From Dimargaris cristalligena (lineage: Eukaryota; Kickxellomycota; Dimargaritomycetes; Dimargaritales; Dimargaritaceae): DNA of 24,130 nt. The DNA is taken from NCBI GenBank assembly GCA_027576995.1, contig JANBQC010000436.1, forward strand, positions 1 to 24,130, written 5' to 3'. The position numbers were made by a program, and so were the translations under genes. Numbering within the stretch: the stretch's first letter is position 1; every line of letters begins with the position of its first letter. The notes beneath the pieces are model-generated. The model ran no database searches. It was not told the origin of the DNA and was given only the letters and a program-made list of their open reading frames with translations. This document shows, piece by piece, positions 7,286 through 17,258 of this stretch.

Positions 7286-8596
7286 ATGCGAGCCCACAAA
7301 ACAACTGGGCTGTTGTGGTTGGGGCTACTCACTGTAGCGAGGGCTACCGAACCAAACCCATCTGAGGTCAATCCAGAGAATGCAATTTTCTATACCCCTA
7401 GTTACCTTTATAATTTCGATGAACCCACCTCAAATACGGCCCTAGGACCGCACCCCATCGACTCCCTACTTGACGATAACTATAACTATGTAAGCCAGCC
7501 AGACGCCAGTGATTTGCAACTATTCAATTATCCATTCGAACCGTCAGTGGATGGCAGCAGTGCCCCAAGTTTCCAGGAACTAAGCAGCCCCTATCGCGCC
7601 CAGAATCCCGGCGGTGTTTCCGGGTACTTTGCTTCACTTCCCAATACCGCGGGTAGCGTGTATAACGCACCGGACGGCAATGATTATCGGGTCAATGTCG
7701 ACCTTGACCCATGCTTCCTCAACAATCTGGTTGACATGGCTTGGGATCCCACCGCCTTAAGCCTAGGGGCATCAGACGGCAGCCCACCTAATCAGCCCAC
7801 GAAGAAAATATTGGGAGATGGCCCTGAGACCCGCCTTCGTACCCTGCCTAGCCCCTTCGGGCTAGCTCCCAGTGACGATCAAGCGAAATTACAAAATGTG
7901 GAGAGAACTTTCCCCTATGAAAATCATGAGCGCTCATATGTGTCCCAAACGAAACTGGATGAATACTTCCTCTCAATCGCCCGTGCCAAGTCACATGTGT
8001 GCAACATTTGTGGGTGCTTATTTCCGAACCCCAGTACGCTGGATGACCATATGGGAGTACACACCGGGGTTAGGCCTTACCCTGGTGGATTATGTGAGCC
8101 GCAATTTGGGCGGCGTGGCATCAACAACATGCCAATTGGATTTAAGGATGTCGAGATACCGTTTTACACTTGCGACCAGTGCCAAATACCATTCAGCACC
8201 TGTAATGAACTCTTGGACCATTTGAAATCCCACTCCGAAAAGACGACTCAGCCTGCAGCGGCTGAAGGGGGTTTACCGCAGGGTCATAGCCCTCCGAATG
8301 AGGTTGTGACAACACATGGTAGGGGAGTGCTTTATAAATATGGTCAATGTGATTTCGTGGTACCAAAGAAATCAGGTGTCCGTACTCATTCCAGAGAATC
8401 TCACCCCGGCGAGATAAAAAAATACCACTGCAATGTGTGTACGAAATCATTTTTGCGCCCTAGTAGTCTAGTCATTCATTTAAGATCACACACCGGGGAG
8501 AGGCCATCTGCCTGTGAACAATGCAATAGATCATTCATAACCGCCTCAAATTTGAAAAGACATATTACTAAATTACACTCCAAGGAGAAGCCTTAA
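7286..8596 (+). CDS. C2H2 zinc-finger protein with apparent signal peptide, 436 aa
   Basis: A single open exon from ATG 7286 to TAA 8596. Residues 1-20 read as a signal peptide: basic start MRAHK, hydrophobic GLLWLGLLTV, cleavage-like ARA before TEPNP. Residues 21-235 are Asn/Pro/Ser/Asp-rich and probably disordered. Four canonical fingers follow: C239-C242-H255-H259, C296-C299-H312-H316, C382-C385-H398-H402, C410-C413-H426-H431. TGERP joins the last two. Two degenerate fingers lie between, around C270 and around 350-373; the latter has lost its first Cys. The last tandem pair is the likely DNA-binding unit. C2H2 proteins are normally nuclear, so the N-terminus is unexpected. Caveat: a good 3' splice-site look-alike, GATTTTCAG, ends at 7256 and the frame stays open from there. 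An upstream exon could exist and make the hydrophobic stretch internal. Confidence 0.8.
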   Translation: MRAHKTTGLLWLGLLTVARATEPNPSEVNPENAIFYTPSYLYNFDEPTSNTALGPHPIDSLLDDNYNYVSQPDASDLQLFNYPFEPSVDGSSAPSFQELSSPYRAQNPGGVSGYFASLPNTAGSVYNAPDGNDYRVNVDLDPCFLNNLVDMAWDPTALSLGASDGSPPNQPTKKILGDGPETRLRTLPSPFGLAPSDDQAKLQNVERTFPYENHERSYVSQTKLDEYFLSIARAKSHVCNICGCLFPNPSTLDDHMGVHTGVRPYPGGLCEPQFGRRGINNMPIGFKDVEIPFYTCDQCQIPFSTCNELLDHLKSHSEKTTQPAAAEGGLPQGHSPPNEVVTTHGRGVLYKYGQCDFVVPKKSGVRTHSRESHPGEIKKYHCNVCTKSFLRPSSLVIHLRSHTGERPSACEQCNRSFITASNLKRHITKLHSKEKP

Positions 8597-8739
8597 ATCG
8601 ACAGTATTGGCCGAATTTTTTTGTATCATACTCTTGTCATCTATAAGAATTTATATTATATCACAATATATCGTCCTATTAAAATAAATAAGATATATAG
8701 GGTTTGCGTCCAGCGTCCAGGTGTTGCTGTTATCTTTAT

Positions 8740-8874
8740 TTGAACTTTTATGCTATTGGGTCCCGGTCTCGTGTTGACGGCCTTCGGAATCCGATAGGAA
8801 GGATTGGCCTCCCTATGGGTACGGCCTAAAAACGCCGGGTTGGACGAGACGGGGGCAGCGCTGGACGTAGTCAT
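8740..8874 (-). pseudogene. gag-like N-terminal fragment of the Ty3/gypsy repeat
   Basis: From an ATG at 8874 on the minus strand the frame reads MTTSSAAPVSSNPAFLG, then THREANPSY and RIPKAVNTRPGPNS. This matches the fragments at 1-122 and 3560-3721. Homology fades after about 8755. CpGs are retained. The frame happens to stay open upstream through the leader to 9252 and downstream to 8656, but the outer parts look non-coding. No pol follows. Confidence 0.5.
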
Positions 8875-9290
8875 GACGCCAGTAAACGGGAACAAGAAAG
8901 CGATTAAACAAAAGAAAGACAAGGATGTAATCGAGGGGTAAAATGATTTATAGAAAATAATGGCGTCGGCGAATGGCAAGGAAAAATGATAAGTGAAAAT
9001 GAGGCACGATAGGGTATACATGATATTAGCAATCAAAACGAGTAGGCGATGACAACCTCCCAAGAAGGGGCAATTCCGCCAGTTACTTATGTAACCTTTA
9101 GGAGGGCCTTGGAAGTCGCTGGATAGTAATAACGACATGACAAAAATGATCCAATAAAATTTAAGCAGAATATGGAAATACTCGGAAATAGGTCGGACTT
9201 TTGAATGCAAGACAAATGAAGTCGAACATTTATATGCAAACTGGCAGTGCAAACGTGTTGTAGTTATTTTTGTTGTTTCCTAATCCTTCA
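8875..9290 (-). mobile_element. LTR/leader of the gag-like repeat, CpG-retaining copy
   Basis: Homologous to 3722-4160, with the shared near-palindrome GTTACTTATGTAAC at about 9082. On the minus strand the text after it, TGGCGGAATTGCCCC, starts with TGG and could be a tRNA primer-binding site, which would put the LTR end at the palindrome. A TATAAA lies further upstream near 9229. LTR boundaries and a duplication could not be fixed. Confidence 0.45.
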
Positions 9291-10711
9291 TCAATAGGAC
9301 TCTGCTCATCGATTTTTAGTTAGGACCTGTTGCTACTGCGCCATCGGGGCCGCCATGTACCAGCCCGGTCACCCCTATCAATGGACTCATGACCAGGCCA
9401 CCACAAGCACCTACTCCTCCCCTGGCATCTGTTGGGCCCAAGACCTCTATAGAGGGACAGCCTGAGACTGCTTTTTCAATTAACAGGGATTATAATTAGT
9501 ACTCCAGCATAAAAGAGAAAGGTTTCCTTGCCCTGATATGGCTCCTTAGATGACTGCAAACCTATCCGCTTAGTATTATCTTTATATATTAGTCCACATT
9601 CATACTCTATCGCTACTATTAATTAACACACTTGTCTATACTCGTTAAGTAACAGACCGACCGACTGGACTTTTTATTTTAGGAAAATTCGTTAGACCTC
9701 CAGTCCCTGCCATCACCAAACTGGGCATTCTATTACCAATTATCTAACTACCTGGGATCTGGTAGTGGTTATGTCTACTATATATAATACATTGGATGTA
9801 CATGATTAATTTTCTCTTGGTTTGAGAGTTTTATCAGACTACACTCTTTCCATGGACGGGTTTGGCTTGTATGGAATGGGTTGTTGTTAGGTGTAACATC
9901 ATTTTAGTTGTGTAGGTTAGTTCATCCTGGCTAAATTCGGAGGAATTTACTTCCGATTAAAGTAGGGTTAGAATCCGGCGCTTGGGAAAAAATGCTCTGT
10001 ACTAAAGGTCGTCCAGTTAAAATAGGTCTACAGGATTTGGGGACACACCTGACGAGACAGTAATTCGCCAGAAACTCTGGAATCTATGGTCGGGGCCGTG
10101 TGTCTCTTGACTGATGTGTATTACTCACGTATCCCACTTGGTTGGAATACCTGGTGGAATCTGGCCCTGGAAGAAGGCAGAGTCGCTTGGTGGAGTATCA
10201 ATTTACACAGGATGATGCCAGTATTCTGCATTGACTTAGGATCAAAAATATACCATTATTACGGGCAATAGCCTAGATAGCCGCTTACGTAATGATAACA
10301 TAGGGCATTTAGTTACCAGTGTAAGTCTTTTTTTACCCTGTAAATAACTTTCTGCTATTACTCCAATTAATCCAAGAAACCGTCCCCGAGTGTTGATTTC
10401 ATATTGACCCGTGCTCTCCGTTAAGAATACAAGATGGTATTTCAGATGTGGATAATGGGTAGCCGAATGTTAGCAGCAACCCGTGGTGCTTCATTAGGCC
10501 ACGTAGGCTACCGCTGCCTATATTGAGCGTGGCCCCCATAAAAACAAGCCACCGGTCCAACCAACTGTCACGAACTTCACATCTATAAAACACGATTTAT
10601 TCGCCATCCATTCTGGGCAAATCTATCCCGCCGGTACTAAATGACCTACTTTCTGAATACAGCCAAAAATATTAATGCTGGTAATGGCGCTACGATTTCA
10701 AAGCCCACACA
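9291..10711. other. Spacer, no gene seen
   Basis: A Pro/Thr-rich open stretch around 9330-9490 (plus strand, containing PPQAPTPPLASVGPKTSIEG) may be another retroelement scrap, since it borders the leader copy. The frames at 10086-10271 and 10399-10593 show no recognisable content. No RNA gene was recognised. Confidence 0.35.
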
Positions 10712-11286
10712 ATGAAATTGGTGGTTAGATTCTCGAAATTCCACCCATACCATGGTTTCGACCACCCTTCTCTCGCTCCCCGCCTTTCTAAAAATCAGGT
10801 AAAATCTGTGATATCACTACGGAATCCTCATCTACCAACCATCACTACCCCCGCCTTACGCACTAAAATGCACACACAAACCATTAATATATGTACCAAG
10901 TCATCAGGCTGTGGGAAATCTCGGCAACTTGGGTGCTGAAGATATATGTGACTCCAATTTATTTGTCCACATTTGAGTCTGGTTAGTGCCCGGTGGTGTA
11001 TGCCGATCAAAGCGTAGCCAATGCCCCCCTCCAAGGATATTCACAGATACTCGCCTTAACTAAATGTTATCACTATTTCGATTACTTTTAGATGGTGGTC
11101 ATCGATGACTCTCTTTCTGGAGATCTTCACTTGCGTATATTAAAGTCTGAAACAGATAAATTATACTTAATTTCCAACCCCACATGGCGCGACTCGATAA
11201 AAATAGAAGTGGAGTGGTGTGGAGTGGATGTAGGGGATGTAAATTTTATTTTGTTGAATATGCTACTTGTATTTGAGGAACAATAG
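10712..11286 (+). CDS. Weak candidate small two-exon gene
   Basis: An ATG at 10712 opens 29 codons ending in a CAG|GTAAAA donor at 10799. A plausible acceptor, ATTACTTTTAG, ends at 11091 and rejoins in phase 0 to a 64-codon frame ending at 11286, which contains DLHLRILKSETDKLYLIS. This would give a 93-aa protein of unknown function. The donor is non-consensus at +5, the product matches no family I know, and there is no conserved motif. It could equally be spacer. I list it only because the splice geometry works. Confidence 0.15.
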
Positions 11287-12051
11287 TGATGTATTTTTAG
11301 GTTAGGGGTGAAACGCGGGTCCCTGGCGTCGACATGGTCCATAGCCAGTGGAAGAGTTGAAGGGGCTTGATTGACAGGTACTGCACCCAAATTCGCTGAA
11401 AGGGGCTCTCTCTCTCTTACCGTACATCATCAAGCAACTTGGCTTAAGCCCCCTTTCTCGTCCCCATTGCCGCCCTCATACGTAATTTAATTTATTTCTT
11501 TATATTTACCGTACTAACCTTGGCCTCCCCAATCCCCTTGGTCTCTCGCAGGAACATATAAGCTCTCTAGAATTTATCTATTACTATTTACACATATGGG
11601 GAGCGGGCGGTGCTGACTTTGCTGAGCTTACCTATTTACTCAGTGCCACCCAAAACCTAGTGAAACAAACAGACCATACGCATAGCCCCTACTTCACAGT
11701 AGGTAGCCCTACTGACAATGTGCGTAGCTGCAGCTGTGGTAGGGAAGTCGCCCATAGACGCCGACTTTTATTATGGGTGCATAGATTACACAGTTCTTCT
11801 ATTTCCCTCAGCCGAGGATAAATACGGCCCGGTGGCCAGCCCTGCTTGCACCATTTTTCTCAGCCATTTTTACTATTCCTATTAAAAACCGTTTTGCTCG
11901 TTCGTTTAACGACTGGTGTGCGTCTCTGTTATTACAGACCGACAGTACTTCACCTGCATAACCCTCACACGTACCCCTTTCCTTCGATTCGTTTCGTTGG
12001 CATTACTTTCCCGACCAGACATAATTATAATTAGTTGCCACCTATTGCATC
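11287..12051. other. Spacer and likely P450 promoter/leader
   Basis: No gene seen. The last 230 bases are pyrimidine-rich, as in a fungal leader. An ATAAATA box sits at 11818-11824 in a locally GC-richer context, about 230 bases before the P450 start, and is a reasonable core promoter. Confidence 0.35.
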
Positions 12052-14000
12052 ATGCAGGGACTGTATTTTCCCATATGGCTCGAGGTTATCATAACCATAA
12101 TTCTCTCCCTAGGCTATATCGTATACCGTATAGTTCGAATACCTAGTCACTTTCGGCCCTTCCCTGCCATACCGATCACCAAAATTATCCGGTGGGCCTA
12201 CTACCGAACGTCCCCGCAAAAGCAATACCAGGAAATGCGAGATTTTTTCGTCCAAAATGAGTCCTATGTAGTAAGTGTCGTATAAAGCCCCAATATTGGG
12301 CTACACCAGGTGTATGGTATTTAACTGCCATTTAGGTCTTTATTACTAATTGAAGACCAAGTATTATAGGAATGCCGTTTTTCCCAATATGGAACTTGTA
12401 CTCTAATTGCCAATGGCCACTTACCCACTTCCTTCCGAATTGGCCCTGCCACTAAGTAGATCTGGAACGGTGGGCGATGGAAATTAATGACCACCAATTT
12501 AAATTACGCCAAAGAAATATTCAGCCGGACCAACCGTAAGTATGACCGACCATTATTTAGTTAGTAATTATTCGACTTTCGGGTCAAATCAAACTGCTGG
12601 TTAATGAAAGAGACTGTAGCAACCTCCGATATTATAATCGGTGACAGTTTTTTTTTATTTTAGTCCATCATCATACCTTGAACCACTGACTGTTAATTAT
12701 ATTTCGACATTGAACTTACCACGGATGCCCCTTGAAACCAACCCATTTGCATTGTTTAGACACCATAGAGAAGGCCATGCCCAACCCCGAATACCCGGAG
12801 TCGCTATTCCGCAAATTCATTGGTACCAGTCTTTCCTTCTCGGGCAGTGATGTCTGGCGCCGGATACGCCGGATAGTTAGCCCGGCGTTTAACCACGCGT
12901 GGCCCACCCGGGCCATCGGCGAGACCACCATCCGGATGTTCGATGTGATTGAAAAAGAGGAGTTCCAAAGGAGGGGAGGTTCCGCCCGGATGGGGGTGGT
13001 CCCATTTGACATTTACCTAGGTCGTCTAACCATGGATGTGCTGGGCCGTACGGCGTACGGATTCGACTTTAACTCGCTGGAGAACCCCGAATCCAAATAC
13101 GCCGTGCTTCTGGCCACGATTGTGCGTAAACTATGCAACCCCGTCTACATCTTGTTCCCCTTTCTCGATGGTCTACCCGGGTTCCGCCGGGATCAGTTGT
13201 CGGCCCAAATTGATGAACTGGATGATATGCTCTTTGCGGTGATTGATCAGAAACGCCAAGAGCTGGCCGAGACCCCCTTGAAAGACCGCGCCAATGCTGA
13301 TATTTTAACCTTGATGATTGAGGCGTGCCAAGACCCGACGGCGCCCCGGATCACCAACAAGGAGCTGCGCGATAACGTGGTAGTATTTTATCTAGCCGGC
13401 CAGGAAACCACGGCGGGTGCGCTGGGGTTCTGGATGTACATGCTGGCGCAAAACCCCCGCGTGCAAACCACAGTCCGCCGGGAAGTGTTAGCGGTGATGG
13501 GCGACGCACCGACGGACCTCATTCCCAATGACGGCCAACTCAAGGCCATGGTCTATCTGGATGCGTCCATTCGCGAAAACCTCCGGTACAACCCCCCGCT
13601 GCCCGCGATTGTGGCGCGCGAAAACATGACCGATCAAATCATCTGCGGTCACCTTATTCCCAAAGGCAATCGGATCGGGACCCATGTGCTGGCCCTTCAG
13701 CACCACCCCAACCACTACGAGCTGCCCGAGCAATTTAGGCCAGAGCGGTTCCTCGACGTTAATATGGCTGAGCCCAAAGACGGCGGTTTGGCCCCTTTCA
13801 TCCCCTTTGGGAGTGGCCCCCGCCAGTGTATTGCCAAGAATTTTTCCCTGATGGAGCAGCGGGTAGTCACCAGCATGATTTTACGCAAGTACACGTGGAC
13901 CCTGCAGCTCGATAAGAACGGGTGTGACCCTGTCACGTCCCCACCCTTTGACCTCAACCGACCAGAAAATCTACACCTATGTATTACTAAGCGGTACTGA
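12052..14000 (+). CDS. Cytochrome P450 monooxygenase, three exons (12052-12270, 12460-12535, 12760-14000), 511 aa
   Basis: A microsomal class II P450, taking electrons from a reductase to hydroxylate an unidentified lipophilic substrate at the ER membrane. Exon 1 encodes a membrane anchor (GLYFPIWLEVIITIILSLGY) and a Pro-containing hinge (PFPAIP). Exon 2 encodes IWNGGRWKLMTTN. Exon 3 has the C-helix W131xxxR135 (VWRRIRR), I-helix AGQETT (311-316), K-helix E371NLR374, PERF (426-429) and the haem loop FGSGPRQCIA with Cys455. The usual Gly two after the Cys is Ala, seen in some active families. Both donors are GTAAGT (12271, 12536). The acceptors (ending 12459 and 12759) restore frame at phases 0 and 1 and join text that aligns through RTN|H|TIEKAMPNPEYP. 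Total length is typical. The CYP family cannot be named from sequence alone; a CYP4/CYP3-like clan member is likely. Confidence 0.92.
12271..12459 (+). other. P450 intron 1
   Basis: GTAAGT donor, AAGTAG acceptor, 189 nt, phase 0. Skipping it would end the first exon frame at 12285. The resulting V|IWNGGRW junction matches the P450 beta-1 region. Confidence 0.75.
12536..12759 (+). other. P450 intron 2
   Basis: GTAAGT donor; acceptor TTGTTTAG after a T-rich tract, 224 nt, phase 1. An earlier AG after a long T run at 12661-12663 would hit the TGA at 12711 in the required frame, so the later site is preferred. Confidence 0.7.
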
Positions 14001-15953
14001 ACGAAGGGGATTATTTCAAAAGATTAGAGGTGGCCGTTTGCATCGCTCCGGCATTGGGTCAATAGCCAAGGACTTGCGTATTCGACTGCTCGGACAATTG
14101 CTGTTTCGGGTGGTAGGAATACCGCCGATGGACCCGGCTCAGCTCAGGGGCAGGTTGGGGTGTAATCGGGTGACCCTAAGAATCCAAGCTCTATTTGAGT
14201 TTTGACCGAGCTCCTTCTGCCAGTCTATGTTTCACTATTGTTATTATTATTATCAGTATCATTGTTATCATCCGCGTTGTTGTTCCGGGGCTGGCTAGTC
14301 CCGTGTCTTGGTTTAAAAATCGAGTATTTTTTATTGACCCCCCCCCTTTAGCCAATGAATGGATAGGCCGTATCGAATAATTGGTCGTGTAGGATATATT
14401 TTTGCAACTCGGTGCAGTATAAAAGGGACCAGCCCATTGGCTATTTGGTATCAGTACACTGGCTAATTTTTGGTGCAACTATTTAGCAGAATGGTTGATA
14501 CAGCGTCCCATAATAGGGTGGAGGAAGGGGCTTTTGTATAAGTACCGGTGCCTTTCGGGTACCTATATGGTTCCTTAACTATATTGACACCCTCGGACCT
14601 TACTGCCAGCATCGGAACGCCTGCTATACTTAGCTTGAGTTACACTGCTTGGGGTATCATAGGTAGGGGAGATAAAGCTCCTTCACAAGAGCCCGATGCC
14701 TGTTTGAGAATAAGATGGGGTGAGTTGCGGTGGCCTTTACGGGCTGCCCTACGGCTCGCTCTGGTAGTGGCGACGGAAATTCCATTTTTCCTTTCTATTT
14801 ATTAACAAAACAACCAAACTAAGTGCCATTTAAGGGTGTTAACTATGCTACTACTGATGGAAAAGGTCAATTAATTTCGCCGGTACCATGTTGGTTGAAC
14901 AGAATCTCTTGCAATAATTGTTTTGTATATTGGTGCGGTTTTTCATCCACCCCTTGCACTGTGATCATTTTAGTTCTTCAACAGCGTGGTAGGATATTTC
15001 CATTGGGCGTAGACAACGAGGGTGCGTCCTCCCCACACACACCCTCACGATCGACCGTGCGTATTCAAAAACAAGGCAGTTTGGAAGATGAACGGACTCT
15101 ATTCATTGTAGGCAGTGCTATTGTTTCATTTCTTCGCAGTGCACAGCCAAGTGTATACTGGGAGAGAAATGGCGCTGGCTAAAGGCAGCTGACTGGTCGG
15201 AGTTGGGATTGGGATTGAAAGAAGGGTCAAGTAAGGCGTGTCCACATTCACAGCCCCCTCCCTCCACCCTACTAGACCTAGTAGGTGCTGTGTTGAGAGG
15301 GCAGCTGAGTCCCCAAGAACCCCCCCGCTATAACATTACCATGCATTTTATTAACGCGCGAGCCCTTCGACTGTCCACCGAACCACTCCTTTTGACTCTT
15401 CCTTTCTTTATTACTGTTGTCTTACTGCTTCGTCCCTGCCGCTATTTAGGATAGCCCCACTTACTAGCTACCCCCGTTCGTTCTTGAATAGGTGAGTCCC
15501 GTCCTCCTTACTGTATCCGACATTCGCCCACCTCCTCCCCCAGCATTGACTCGAGTCTCTCCCGGGGGGACAGGCGCAGAGAATGGGAAACCTCCCGTCT
15601 CTCTGTACACCGCAGCTCAACGAGTCATGGAAGGCGCCTTAGTTCGCTTCTGTGTCACCAGTGGATGAGTCGGCCCTACTCTGCATACCCCGACTTGCCA
15701 GTGACTAAACGACGCGTCCTATTGACTGTCCAACAAGGAAATTTGAACCAGGCCCGACTTCAAGGAGGGACTGTCCCCAATAGAGTGGGGCTTATCGCCT
15801 TATGCAACTGGTCTCCCACTCGTTTCTCTGCCCCGTAAACTAACCGTACTTCCGCCCGTTCTTCCCCTGACATCCCCGGTATTTAGACCCTCGACGGCTC
15901 GACCATTGTCCTAAGTAGTGCCCCGAGTACCCTATTTCGCCCACTCATTAACC
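14001..15953. other. Long spacer with an isolated promoter-like motif
   Basis: No supported gene. Frames at 14548-14805, 14823-15182 and 15203-15454 begin with non-ATG codons or show no domain. The 15.47-15.95 kb part is C/T-rich and is probably the leader and promoter of the C2 gene. A homopolymer of nine C lies near 14340, and (ATT)n-like text near 14239. Confidence 0.4.
14351..14424 (+). promoter_or_regulatory. CCAAT plus TATAAAA pair without an evident gene
   Basis: GCCAAT at 14351-14356 and TATAAAA at 14418-14424 (within GCAGTATAAAAGGGACC) sit at textbook spacing, with an inverted CCATTGG just after. No coding frame of note starts in the next 500 bases. It could drive a non-coding RNA or be an LTR remnant. 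Confidence 0.3.
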
Positions 15954-17258
15954 ATGTTTTTCGGCCGCCGACCCGTCATTCGTATTAAGATCTACCGGGC
16001 CCGCAACCTTGTTCCCAAGGACCGCGATGGTTTAGCCAATCCGTTCGTGATAGTCACCGCGGGAAATAACCGCGAAAGCACTGGCAGCAAACGGGATACC
16101 CTCAATCCCCGTTGGGACCATTCCATGGAGCTTAAAATCGACCCGGAACACCCGCCCAGCCATATTGTTCTCCGCGTATACCACCAGGAAATGCTTATAG
16201 CCCGCGAGGAGATGGGCATGGCCCGTATCCCCATGTCCATGTTGTTCACCGGTATTAACCAGCCCAAAATGTACGCCTCCGGCGAAATGTACTCCGCGTG
16301 GTTCCCCTTATTCCCCATCGACAACAACGCAACCTCGCACAATTCCGCGGGGCCCAACGAGGGCGATATTTTGGTCAATTTCGGGTGGTATTTCGGGGCT
16401 TACGATTTCCAGGACCCCGAATTTGTGGAGTCCTGGCAAATGATGATCCGTAATTTGGGTGACATGAGCCAGCCCGGTTACGGTATGGAAGAATGTTTTG
16501 GCGTTAAGGGTTATGGCGGTGGCGGGGGTCATTTCCGTCGGGAGCAAAGTGTGCCCTATGCCTCGGCTTCCCAATACACCCACCATCAGCCTCAGCCATC
16601 CTACCACCACCGCCAACAGTCTCAGTACAACCAGTACCAGCAGTCGGCCTACCCCGAGAATCGCCCCGGTACCGCTGGCCCCGGACTGGCGGGTGCCGCC
16701 GACGACATGGGTCCGGCCGGTGCGTCAACCTACCCCGATGATTCCCGCCGTTACCAACACCATTCGTACGCCCGTCAATCGCCCCCTCCCTATGGTTCGT
16801 CCGGTAACCCATCCTCGCAGTACTTCGGCGGGCCGGCCGACTCCATGTATGGTGGTGGCCCTGGTATGAGTGGAGGTATCCGACCCTCCCCACCTCCTCC
16901 TCACGCGCGGATGGGCCCGCAGATGGCTTCTCAGCATCCGGCATACGGCTACGGAGGGTACGGTGGCATGGGGATGGGTATGGGCATGGGTATGGGCGGT
17001 GGTGGCATGGATATGGGCGACATGGGCATGGGGCCCCACCCTTTGTATGGTGGTGGTCACCCCTCCATGGGCCCCGGGTTTCCCCCTACCCCGACTTCCC
17101 CTTATGGCATGGGCATGATGCCACCCCATGGTGGTAACCCTATGGGCCCGTTCAGTGATCCACTCGGTCGACCCTACCCTCCGGCGCATCAGCCCTTTGG
17201 CCCCGTACCGCCTTATAGTAAGTGCTTGCCTTCTTATATGTATATATTTGTAAAGTGA
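15954..17258 (+). CDS. C2-domain protein with Gly/Met/Pro/Gln-rich tail; 3' end uncertain
   Basis: The first in-frame ATG is at 15954. Residues 7-120 form a C2 beta-sandwich that would bind membrane lipid: VIRIKIYRARNLVPKDRDG, ANPFVIV, LNPRWDHSMEL, then WFPLFP and GDILVNFGWYF. Calcium ligands are incomplete. The SDPY-type Asp is Asn (ANPF), and the third loop is YHQEMLIAREE rather than an Asp pair, so calcium-independent binding is likely. From about residue 185 the tail is low-complexity: His/Gln/Tyr-rich, then Pro-rich, then GMGMGMGMGMGGGG. This is the layout of fungal short C2 proteins with a disordered Pro/Gly tail. A GTAAGT donor at 17218 (phase 1, after PPY) suggests an intron. Reading through adds 13 residues to the TGA at 17256-17258. 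The downstream exon could not be fixed. Confidence 0.82.
   Translation: MFFGRRPVIRIKIYRARNLVPKDRDGLANPFVIVTAGNNRESTGSKRDTLNPRWDHSMELKIDPEHPPSHIVLRVYHQEMLIAREEMGMARIPMSMLFTGINQPKMYASGEMYSAWFPLFPIDNNATSHNSAGPNEGDILVNFGWYFGAYDFQDPEFVESWQMMIRNLGDMSQPGYGMEECFGVKGYGGGGGHFRREQSVPYASASQYTHHQPQPSYHHRQQSQYNQYQQSAYPENRPGTAGPGLAGAADDMGPAGASTYPDDSRRYQHHSYARQSPPPYGSSGNPSSQYFGGPADSMYGGGPGMSGGIRPSPPPPHARMGPQMASQHPAYGYGGYGGMGMGMGMGMGGGGMDMGDMGMGPHPLYGGGHPSMGPGFPPTPTSPYGMGMMPPHGGNPMGPFSDPLGRPYPPAHQPFGPVPPYSKCLPSYMYIFVK
16961..17035 (+). repeat. Degenerate GGCATGGGTATG repeat inside the C2 gene
   Basis: Tandem GGC/GGT/ATG-rich units encode alternating Gly-Met. Such tracts vary in length by slippage and produce the long but spurious antisense frames seen here. 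Confidence 0.7.

Noticed and set aside
8656..9252. 198-codon open frame on the minus strand
   Set aside because: It spans the repeat leader and only its middle part is gag-like. Its composition is otherwise untranslated-like and it is homologous to a non-coding repeat copy at 3.7-4.2 kb.
6190..9800. Shared word AATACATTGGATG near 6192 and 9786
   Set aside because: A 13-base match is expected by chance a few times in a window this long, and flanks do not align.
14823..15454. Two moderately long plus-strand frames in the spacer
   Set aside because: They lack sensible start codons, domains or splice-compatible partners.
15735..15760. Minus-strand GGTTCAAATTTCC resembling a tRNA B box
   Set aside because: No pairing T stem, acceptor stem or A box could be found around it.
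16504..17189. Long minus-strand frames within the C2 gene
   Set aside because: His/Arg/Gly-rich products are antisense shadows of a GC-rich low-complexity coding tract.
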